Assembly (NCBI GenBank): GCA_902524245.1
Contig: CABZCN010000001.1
Coordinates: 496,001 to 560,000 of the forward strand
Length of the DNA stretch: 64,000 nt
Direction of reading: 5' to 3'
DNA from: an uncultured Alphaproteobacteria bacterium
GTDB taxonomy: Bacteria; Pseudomonadota; Alphaproteobacteria; HIMB59
In this document: in pieces, positions 57,004-64,000 of the stretch
Layout: the number at the start of each line of letters is the position of its first letter
Numbering within the stretch: position 1 is the first letter of the stretch
The notes under the pieces: model-generated
The model's input: the letters and a program-made list of their open reading frames with translations, nothing else
Database searches by the model: none
What the model was told of the DNA's origin: nothing
Position numbers and translations under genes: made by a program

Positions 57004-58220
57004 TTATCCTGGTAGCTAACCTTTAACATAAGTAACATACCCGATAGAAGTAGCACTATTGAAAATCCAAAGCCGATACGTTGAGAGAATAAAAAAGTAA
57101 TCGCTGCAGCACAAAGGGGTCCTAAAAAAGCTGTTGCCTTTCCTGAAAAAGTAAACATACCAAATCCTAATCCCTGCATTTCATCAGGTATGAGTTTTGC
57201 CATGACAACTCTACTAGAACTTTGTAGAGGTCCTGAAAAAAAGGTACCTAATACTGCAAGAATAATAAACACAGTCGGATTAGTGTTTACTGACATGGAG
57301 ATGATAATAGCGGAGAGCAATGCAAGAGAAGTTATAATAACTTTCTTATCGTTTTTGAAAAATATTCCAAAGAGGTAGCACCCAATTGCTCCACTAATAT
57401 TACACAATATTGCTACTATTATGATTTTGCTGATTGATATCCCCATTACAGAAGTTCCAAAAATTCCAATTGTTGTCGTCACAATGATTAAACCATCCAT
57501 GTAAAGCATTCTTGCGATCAAATACCTACCAGTATTTGTAAGACCATTATTCCATATCAAATCTTTGATTGTGTGAGTTGTTTTATTTGGAATAATGTGT
57601 GCCTTTTGATTGAACTTAGTAAAAAACATTAAAGGAATACAAAATACTAAAAACCATAAAGATAGTATTAAATGCGAGAAGCGAATTGGGGTCTGGTTAT
57701 CCTTATTCAATCCTAGGATATTTTCTTCGGGAAGTATAAACAGGTAGAGAATTATTATTAGGACAAGCACCCCCCCTATGTATCCTGTTCCAAAACCAAC
57801 TCCAGAGCTAAAAGTCAAATCTTTTGAATAACAACTTTTTAAAGTTGCATTGTACAAACTATTCGATGCTTCATAGCTGATACTTCCTAAAAATAATAAA
57901 AAAAGACAAAATAGAACATAATTTGAGTCTGGTAGCACAAACCAAAACGCAGCGATAGATAAAATACAAATAATTGAAAAAAATCTTAAATAAATTACAC
58001 GCCCATTATTAGTTGCATCAGATAATTTACCGATAAAGGGCATCATCAATGCAATTAGAATTCCCGACATACCAATAATTAATTGCCATAATGCAGCTCC
58101 TGTTTGTTGATTATCAATGACGTGATTAACAAAATAACTAGAAGTTAAAGTTGTAATTATAATCATGGGAAATACTGAATTCCCAAAATCGTAAAAAGAA
58201 AATGTTAATAGCTTTTTCAT
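57000..58220 (-). CDS. UMF1/Atg22-like MFS transporter
   Basis: ~12 TM; FSFYDFGNSVFPMII and LGSISYEASNSLYNATL. Confidence 0.8.
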   Translation of the reverse strand: MKKLLTFSFYDFGNSVFPMIIITTLTSSYFVNHVIDNQQTGAALWQLIIGMSGILIALMMPFIGKLSDATNNGRVIYLRFFSIICILSIAAFWFVLPDSNYVLFCLFLLFLGSISYEASNSLYNATLKSCYSKDLTFSSGVGFGTGYIGGVLVLIIILYLFILPEENILGLNKDNQTPIRFSHLILSLWFLVFCIPLMFFTKFNQKAHIIPNKTTHTIKDLIWNNGLTNTGRYLIARMLYMDGLIIVTTTIGIFGTSVMGISISKIIIVAILCNISGAIGCYLFGIFFKNDKKVIITSLALLSAIIISMSVNTNPTVFIILAVLGTFFSGPLQSSSRVVMAKLIPDEMQGLGFGMFTFSGKATAFLGPLCAAAITFLFSQRIGFGFSIVLLLSGMLLMLKVSYQDN

Positions 58221-58720
58221 TTTAATTTTTTAATTTCATTTAATCCTGATACTTCTTCAACGAATTTTACTTGATTTAGATTTGAAACTAGTCGTGCAAG
58301 TTCTTTAGAAGTAACCTCTCCAAACCTACCCATTATTTTTGTATAATTTTCTCCCAATATAATCCCTTTACTCTCATCTTTTGCTAATAATTGATAGTCG
58401 ATTAATTTTTGAACACGTCTACGAATACTCTCTTTAGGTTGAGATAGGATATTTGCAATACTTAATATTGATAGTTTTGATCCTTTGAAATATTTTTTAA
58501 TTTCATCAGATGACATTTCAATTAACTCATCAAGTGATTTGGTGTCCGAGGTATTAATCTTATACAGCCAATGAGCAGCTACAGTATTAAGGGCCATTAA
58601 TTCGTCAATATTTATTCCTATATCACTTATTCTTTTGTAGTAGCTTGTAACGTGCATAAGCCATGCATAAGCCGCTTTGCTGTAATTTGATTTTTGATCA
58701 GAATCTTTTTTAGTGTTCAT
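58217..58720 (-). CDS. Winged-helix transcriptional regulator
   Basis: LSILSIANILSQPKESIRRRVQKLIDYQLLAKDESKGIIL wHTH pattern; preferred ATG at 58720 (track opens at TTG 58735). Confidence 0.7.
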   Translation of the reverse strand: MNTKKDSDQKSNYSKAAYAWLMHVTSYYKRISDIGINIDELMALNTVAAHWLYKINTSDTKSLDELIEMSSDEIKKYFKGSKLSILSIANILSQPKESIRRRVQKLIDYQLLAKDESKGIILGENYTKIMGRFGEVTSKELARLVSNLNQVKFVEEVSGLNEIKKLK

Positions 58721-58741
58721 CTCGAATTTATACAATATTTA

Positions 58742-58756
58742 AACCCAAAATGGGTT
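58742..58756. promoter_or_regulatory. Operator-like palindrome, site 3, upstream of the wHTH gene
   Basis: AACCCAAAATGGGTT; core ACCCAAAATGGGT matches site 1 ACCCAAATTGGGT at 12/13. Confidence 0.6.
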
Positions 58757-58819
58757 ACCAAAAAATAAAAATTTTTAGAATTATCTATTTTTTGTTGAAA
58801 ATATTAATAAAATTGGAAT

Positions 58820-59164
58820 ATGCCAAAATTTATAAGTGTTGTTAAGTTTGTAGTCAAAGAGGGAGAGGTTGAAAATTTTACAGCTTCGATGAAAAAGTTT
58901 GTTAACCCAGATGGTGTGATCTTTAGAAAAGTCATCAAAACAGGAGACCGTTCCTATTGCAGTGTGGTGGAGTGGATTGACGAGGATAGTTTAGCGAAAG
59001 CTCGTCAGCAGATGATCGCATACTTGGATACAGTGAGAGATTTACTTGAAGAGATTACCCCTGAGTTAGGTGTCACTGATCCCGCATCTGGTCCAGTAAT
59101 AATAGATGAGCAAGGACTCGTTACAAGTCCTGGTGGAACTATTTCAGGAAAAATTAAAACTTAA
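58820..59164 (+). CDS. Small ABM-like (dimeric alpha/beta barrel) protein
   Basis: FISVVKFVVKEGEVENFTASMKKFV...YCSVVEWIDEDSLAKARQQM. Confidence 0.5.
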   Translation: MPKFISVVKFVVKEGEVENFTASMKKFVNPDGVIFRKVIKTGDRSYCSVVEWIDEDSLAKARQQMIAYLDTVRDLLEEITPELGVTDPASGPVIIDEQGLVTSPGGTISGKIKT

Positions 59165-59181
59165 TTAACTTTTACTTTTTT

Positions 59182-60090
59182 TTAAATTGATCTTGGGTCA
59201 TCAAGGCCAGCATGACGATATGCTGATGTTACGGTATTTCTTAGCAGACATGCTATAGTCATTGGCCCAACCCCTCCTGGTACAGGAGTGATTTTAGAGG
59301 CTTTCTCTGATGCACTATCAAAATCAACATCACCAACTATTTTACTTCCTTCACTTCCATCTTCTTTTGTAATAGATATTCGATTGATACCAACATCAAT
59401 TACAACAGCACCGTCTTTTAACCATTTTGAATCAATCATCTCAGCTCTTCCAATGGCTGCAACAATAATATCTGCTTGTGAACAAACTTTTTCAATTTCT
59501 TTAGTTTTGGAATGCACTACTGTAACGGTACATGACTCTTCGATTAAAAGTTGTGACATAGGTTTACCTACTATATTTGACCTACCAATTACAACAGCAA
59601 TTTTACCTTTTAAATCCTCTACATGATCCTTCAAAAGTAATAGAGAGCCTAAAGGCGTGCATGGAATAAAAGCTTTTTTCAACATATCGCCCCCAATGGA
59701 AAGCCTTCCTGCATTTATAGCATGAAAACCATCAACATCTTTTTCTACAACAATTGCATCTATCACTTTTCTCTCATCAATTTGCTTAGGTAAAGGTAAT
59801 TGCACTAAAATACCATGAACCGAGCTATCATTGTTGAGCTCATCAATTAATTTTAATAATGTTTCTTGATCTGTGCTTGCTTCTAATTTGAAATCTTTAG
59901 TTTTAATATTACATTCTGCAGCCATTTTTGTCTTTTGACCTACATAAACCTTACTAGCTGGATTTTCACCTACTAGTACCACTGCTAAACAGGGATCTAC
60001 TTGTTTTTGAGAGATTAATTTGTCTGAGTCCTCTTTTACCTCGGCTCTGATTTTTGCTGCAAAAGCTTTTCCATCAATTATATCTGCCAT
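59182..60090 (-). CDS. folD: Methylenetetrahydrofolate dehydrogenase/cyclohydrolase
   Basis: LAVVLVGENPASKVYVGQKTKMA; GILVQLPLPKQID; VIGRSNIVGKPMSQLL; TPVPGGVGPMTIACLL. Start placed at MADIIDGK (60090). Confidence 0.96.
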   Translation of the reverse strand: MADIIDGKAFAAKIRAEVKEDSDKLISQKQVDPCLAVVLVGENPASKVYVGQKTKMAAECNIKTKDFKLEASTDQETLLKLIDELNNDSSVHGILVQLPLPKQIDERKVIDAIVVEKDVDGFHAINAGRLSIGGDMLKKAFIPCTPLGSLLLLKDHVEDLKGKIAVVIGRSNIVGKPMSQLLIEESCTVTVVHSKTKEIEKVCSQADIIVAAIGRAEMIDSKWLKDGAVVIDVGINRISITKEDGSEGSKIVGDVDFDSASEKASKITPVPGGVGPMTIACLLRNTVTSAYRHAGLDDPRSI

Positions 60091-60109
60091 TTTTTTATTC
60101 TCCTTATCA

Positions 60110-60394
60110 TTATCCTCTTGGCCAATACTCAATCAGTAAATCTTTAAACAAGTATATTATTAGTATTAAAAGTACTGGTGAAATATCTAAGCCGCCTAAG
60201 TTTGGTAAATATCTTCTTATATAATTTAAGGGAGGGTCAGTTAGTTTTCTCAAACTTTCAAAAACTCGCCACAAAAAAATATTTTGACTATTTAATATGT
60301 TAAAGTGAAATAACCAAGACACGATTACATAAAAAAACACAATAAGTGTGTAAAAGTCTAATAGTCTTACCAAGAACAGTAGTAATGAATTCAC
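60110..60394 (-). CDS. YggT family membrane protein
   Basis: ESLRKLTDPPLNYIRRYLPNLGGLDISPVLLILIIYL. Confidence 0.9.
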   Translation of the reverse strand: MNSLLLFLVRLLDFYTLIVFFYVIVSWLFHFNILNSQNIFLWRVFESLRKLTDPPLNYIRRYLPNLGGLDISPVLLILIIYLFKDLLIEYWPRG

Positions 60395-60416
60395 TGTGAT
60401 AAATTATAAAAAATTA

Positions 60417-61181
60417 TTATTCGCGTCTATTAAATAAGAAATTCCTACAACGCTCTGACTGGGGATTTGTGAAAACTGTGTCAGGATGTCCTTCTTCTTC
60501 CACAAGACCATCATGGAGAAAAATAACTTTATTTGAAACTTTTCTAGCAAACGCCATTTCATGAGTTACAACTAACATTGTTTTTCCCTGTTCAGCTAAA
60601 TTACGAATAACAGATAAGACTTCGTCTACTAATTCTGGATCAAGCGATGATGTCGGCTCATCAAATAATAATATTTCTGGAGAAATGGCAAGTGCTCTTG
60701 CTATTGCTGCTCTTTGTTGTTGACCTCCTGATAAATGAGAGGGGTATTCGTTTGCCTTGTTCTCGATTCCTACTTTTTTCAAAAGTATCATTGCTTGTTC
60801 TTGAGCAACTTCTTTATCTATTCCTAAAACATTCACAGGAGCTTCTGTTATGTTATCTAAGATATTCATGTGTGACCATAGATTGAAACTTTGAAAAACC
60901 ATACCCAATTTTTTTCTAATTAAAGTAATTTTTGATTGTAAATTTTTACTAGGTTTTTTTAAATTTTCATCACTACAGTTGATAATTTCACCACAAACAT
61001 TTACAGTTCCACTATCAGGTGTTTCAAGAAAATTTACACAGCGAAGCATAGTACTTTTTCCTGAACCAGAACTTCCAATAATACTTACAACATCTCCTTT
61101 ATTGGCAATAAGATTAATGCCTTTTAAAACTTTATTATCACCAAATTTTTTCTCTAACTGATTTAGCTCAAGTATTTTCAT
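60417..61181 (-). CDS. Amino-acid ABC transporter ATP-binding protein (GlnQ/HisP-type)
   Basis: SIIGSSGSGKSTMLRCVNFLE; LSGGQQQRAAIARALAISPEILLFDEPTSSLDPELV. Confidence 0.93.
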   Translation of the reverse strand: MKILELNQLEKKFGDNKVLKGINLIANKGDVVSIIGSSGSGKSTMLRCVNFLETPDSGTVNVCGEIINCSDENLKKPSKNLQSKITLIRKKLGMVFQSFNLWSHMNILDNITEAPVNVLGIDKEVAQEQAMILLKKVGIENKANEYPSHLSGGQQQRAAIARALAISPEILLFDEPTSSLDPELVDEVLSVIRNLAEQGKTMLVVTHEMAFARKVSNKVIFLHDGLVEEEGHPDTVFTNPQSERCRNFLFNRRE

Positions 61182-61370
61182 AATTTAGTAATATTTCATT
61201 TTTTTGATTTCAAAGATATTGCTAAAAAAGATTAGATTTAAAAGTTAATTTATTAATTTATATCAAATTTATAAAAATCAGATTTATTGATTCTAAAAAC
61301 CTAATCAATTCAATGTTTTTACAAAATAATTTAGATTTTATGAATATTTAGATTGTGTTAGGATGGCTCA

Positions 61371-61844
61371 ATGGATGATAATAATACTGAGATGGATGAA
61401 AATAATTCTGAGTTAGCTAGTGATGAAATTCAATCTACTCCAATAGATAATGATGCCAAAGCTGTTAACATAGGTTCAGGTGTTAGAGTTGATGGACGAA
61501 TAGAGGGAGCAGAAACATCAGATATTTCTGGCACTCTTACTGGAACTCTTAAATCTTCAAATATTAACATTAATAGTAAAGGTGCTTTTAATGGAGACAT
61601 GTCAGGTCAAGAGATAACCATTTCTGGGAGTGTAGATGGTGAGATAAATTCAGAGGATTATTTGATCGTTAACAACTCTGCAAATATCAAAGGAGCAATT
61701 GAATATAATTCATTACAAGTAAATTATGGTGCAAAAATTCAAGGTACTTTAAGACATAGGGGAAGTGTCCAATCTTATTCACCAGTTTCTACTGATGAAG
61801 TTAAAGAAGATGAAATTAAAGAAAACCATGAGGATGATCAATAA
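61371..61844 (+). CDS. Bactofilin-like protein
   Basis: GVRVDGRIEGAETSDISGTLTGTLKSSNININSKGAFNGDMSGQEITISGSVDGEI. Confidence 0.8.
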   Translation: MDDNNTEMDENNSELASDEIQSTPIDNDAKAVNIGSGVRVDGRIEGAETSDISGTLTGTLKSSNININSKGAFNGDMSGQEITISGSVDGEINSEDYLIVNNSANIKGAIEYNSLQVNYGAKIQGTLRHRGSVQSYSPVSTDEVKEDEIKENHEDDQ

Positions 61845-62224
61845 TGGCATTATTTGGATCTAGTGAAAAAAAACCTGAAGTAAAAACTGAATTTATGTTT
61901 GATACTGAGAGCACTATCAATCAGTCAACTTTAGCAAAAGATATAAAAATAAATGGCTCTCTCGAGTCCACAGACTATCTAGATTTCTCTGGGCATTTAA
62001 CAGGTACTTTAAAGTCATCAACCATTAATTTAAAACCAGGTTCTTATGTTAAGGGAACTATTACTGCTGATACTATTACAGTTGAGGGTGAAGTTGACGG
62101 AGACATTCAAGCTAAAGATATCTATATTAAGTCAACAGCAAAAATTAAGGGAAATATTCGCTATCAAAATATTGATATTCAAAACGGTAGTATAATCAAC
62201 GCAGATTTGTTCTACTCATCATAA
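61844..62224 (+). CDS. Bactofilin
   Basis: STLAKDIKINGSLESTDYLDFSGHLTGTLKSSTINLKPGSYVKGTITADTITVEGEVDGDI. Confidence 0.85.
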   Translation: MALFGSSEKKPEVKTEFMFDTESTINQSTLAKDIKINGSLESTDYLDFSGHLTGTLKSSTINLKPGSYVKGTITADTITVEGEVDGDIQAKDIYIKSTAKIKGNIRYQNIDIQNGSIINADLFYSS

Positions 62225-62336
62225 TTAATCAAATATTCTAAGCATTTTTATAAAAAGTTTATCTATTTAGTCTATTTTAGTTTATATTTTATTAAGTATT
62301 TATTCGAAGAAATAGAGGAAGAACAAGGAGAAAATT

Positions 62337-63059
62337 ATGAAAAAAATAATACTATCAGCATTTGCTGCGCTCTTTTTAGTTGGTTCTGCTTTTGCTGAAA
62401 CAGTAAGAATGGGCACAGAAGGTGCTTATCCTCCATATAATTTTATTAACGATAATGGCGAAGTTGATGGTTTCGAAAAAGATGTTGGAGACATGCTTTG
62501 TATTCGTGCAAATCTAGATTGCGTTTGGGTTATAAATGAGTGGGACTCTATCATTCCTAATTTAGTGTCTGGTAACTACGATACGATTATTGCTGGTATG
62601 TCAATAACCGCAGAGCGTGATGAGGTGATTGACTTTACACAAGATTATTTTCCACCATCTCCATCAGTATACATGGGAATGAGCGGCGCAGACATTGATG
62701 TAGATAGTGCTGTTATTGCTGCACAAACTGCAACTATTCAGGCAGGATATGTTGCTGAAAGTGGAGCAACTTTAGTTGAATTTGCAACAGCAGAAGAAAC
62801 TATATCTGCAGTGCAAAACGGTGAAGCTGATGCTGTCTTGGCAGATGGTGATTACCTTGCATCTATTATTGCAGAATCAAACGGTGAATTTGCAAATATA
62901 GGAGAAGTATCTATCGGCGGAGGTGTTGGAATGGGTATCCGTGAATCTGATACAGAGTTAAAAGCCAAAATGAATGCAGCTATTAGCTCCATGAAAGATG
63001 ACGGATCACTAAATGCACTTATTAAAAAGTGGTTTGGTTTTGAAGCCGCAACTTTTTAA
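62337..63059 (+). CDS. Periplasmic amino-acid-binding protein of an ABC transporter (SBP family 3)
   Basis: Signal peptide; VRMGTEGAYPPYNFINDNGEVDGFEKDVGDMLC; MSITAERDEVIDFTQDYF. Confidence 0.93.
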   Translation: MKKIILSAFAALFLVGSAFAETVRMGTEGAYPPYNFINDNGEVDGFEKDVGDMLCIRANLDCVWVINEWDSIIPNLVSGNYDTIIAGMSITAERDEVIDFTQDYFPPSPSVYMGMSGADIDVDSAVIAAQTATIQAGYVAESGATLVEFATAEETISAVQNGEADAVLADGDYLASIIAESNGEFANIGEVSIGGGVGMGIRESDTELKAKMNAAISSMKDDGSLNALIKKWFGFEAATF

Positions 63060-63084
63060 AATTATTTAATTTAAATTACATAAC

Positions 63085-63114
63085 AAGAGGACGGAGTAGC
63101 CGTCCTCTTTTTTT
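63085..63114 (+). terminator. Rho-independent terminator downstream of SBP
   Basis: AAGAGGACGGAGTAGCCGTCCTCTTTTTTT hairpin plus T-run. Confidence 0.85.
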
Positions 63115-63168
63115 CATAATAATATTTAATCAAGAAACATTGAAACATAATATAAAATCTGTCTTACA

Positions 63169-64000
63169 ATGATTATAGTTGGGGCAGGAATTGTAGGTGC
63201 ATCCTTTGCCTACCATGCTTACAAAAATGGTGTAGATAAGATAACTGTCCTATCATCACATTTACCTGGTGATAAAAACCAAGCCACATCAAACACTTGG
63301 GGTTGGGTAAATGGTTATGCCAGTAATGATAAAAGCTATGCGAATTTTCGTTTGGCTAATATGAATTACTGGCCAACATTAATAAATTATATTTCAAACT
63401 TAAATTATACATCAAAAGGAGCATTTATTTGGGATCAAGAAGAGAAAGAGCTTCAAAAAACTATAAAACAGCATCAAAGTTGGGGACAGTCTGTAAAAAT
63501 ATCAACTAAATCTGAACTAAAAAAATATTTACCTAATTTAAATAACATTCCAACTGTGGCCGGCTTTGGTGTTGATGACTTGGCCATTGATGGTGTTAGA
63601 GCAACTAAAGAACTTTTTAAAGCTAGTGGATCGAAAATATTAAAAACTTACGTAGATGAGATAATATGTGATAGCAACAATGTTATTGGTGTCAAAACTG
63701 ATGATGAAATTATTAATGATAATGAGGTAATTTTAACTGCTGGACTTGGTGCTCCAAAATTATTATCAACAATTAATATTCCTTTTGAAATGCATTCAAG
63801 TTTAGGTTTATTAGTTTATACAAAACCATTGCCCCAATTATTAAAATACCCAATCACAGGTTTTGATTTCCATGTAAGACAGGATGACAAAGGAAGACTA
63901 GTAATAGGTGGAAAATTTGACGATGACTCAAGCCAAGAGGAAAACATTAAGGGCACAGCAAAAAAACTTATCCAAGACATGGCAACTAGGCTCAACTATA
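63169..64000 (+). CDS. FAD-dependent amine oxidoreductase (DAO/DadA-like), partial
   Basis: MIIVGAGIVGASFAYHAYKNGVDK N-terminal Rossmann motif; runs off window end. Confidence 0.85.
   Translation, partial: MIIVGAGIVGASFAYHAYKNGVDKITVLSSHLPGDKNQATSNTWGWVNGYASNDKSYANFRLANMNYWPTLINYISNLNYTSKGAFIWDQEEKELQKTIKQHQSWGQSVKISTKSELKKYLPNLNNIPTVAGFGVDDLAIDGVRATKELFKASGSKILKTYVDEIICDSNNVIGVKTDDEIINDNEVILTAGLGAPKLLSTINIPFEMHSSLGLLVYTKPLPQLLKYPITGFDFHVRQDDKGRLVIGGKFDDDSSQEENIKGTAKKLIQDMATRLNY

Noticed and set aside
60417-61181. ABC ATPase as the missing type I secretion ATPase for the giant protein
   Set aside because: It is a stand-alone GlnQ/HisP-type amino-acid importer ATPase with no TM or C39-like domain, and lies outside the cassette near a solute-binding protein.

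Overview
This 64 kb AT-rich window looks like a streamlined alphaproteobacterial (probably marine) genome. This is judged from gene content and compact spacing only. Core genes include leuS (partial), ftsK, ubiH-like, purH, rpe, rsmB, acs, tsaD, argG, folD and bactofilins. There are two accessory regions. (1) About 11.7-20 kb: a tRNA-Gly gene followed by two degenerate copies of its 3' end. Around them lie polysaccharide lyase, glycosyltransferase, FkbM, sulfotransferase and TPR genes. This resembles a tRNA-anchored, layered surface-glycan island. (2) About 35.8-58.8 kb: a cassette around a 4515-aa protein (LEPR motif, DUF4347, ~19 VCBS/cadherin-like repeats, and four blocks of five propeller-like repeats inserted in VCBS domains). 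It is flanked by a TolC-Ig-SPOR lipoprotein, a HlyD-type adaptor, a GAF-TM-HlyD adaptor, a PqqD-like/M50/HlyD membrane protein, an orphan ORF, a UMF1-like MFS and a wHTH regulator. There is no type I secretion ABC ATPase in the cassette. A related operator-like palindrome (ACCCAAATTGGGT type) occurs at three promoters in the cassette. My leading candidate for an undescribed system is this putative ABC-independent, M50/HlyD/TolC-based export or surface-display system. All calls come from reading the sequence; no database search was run.
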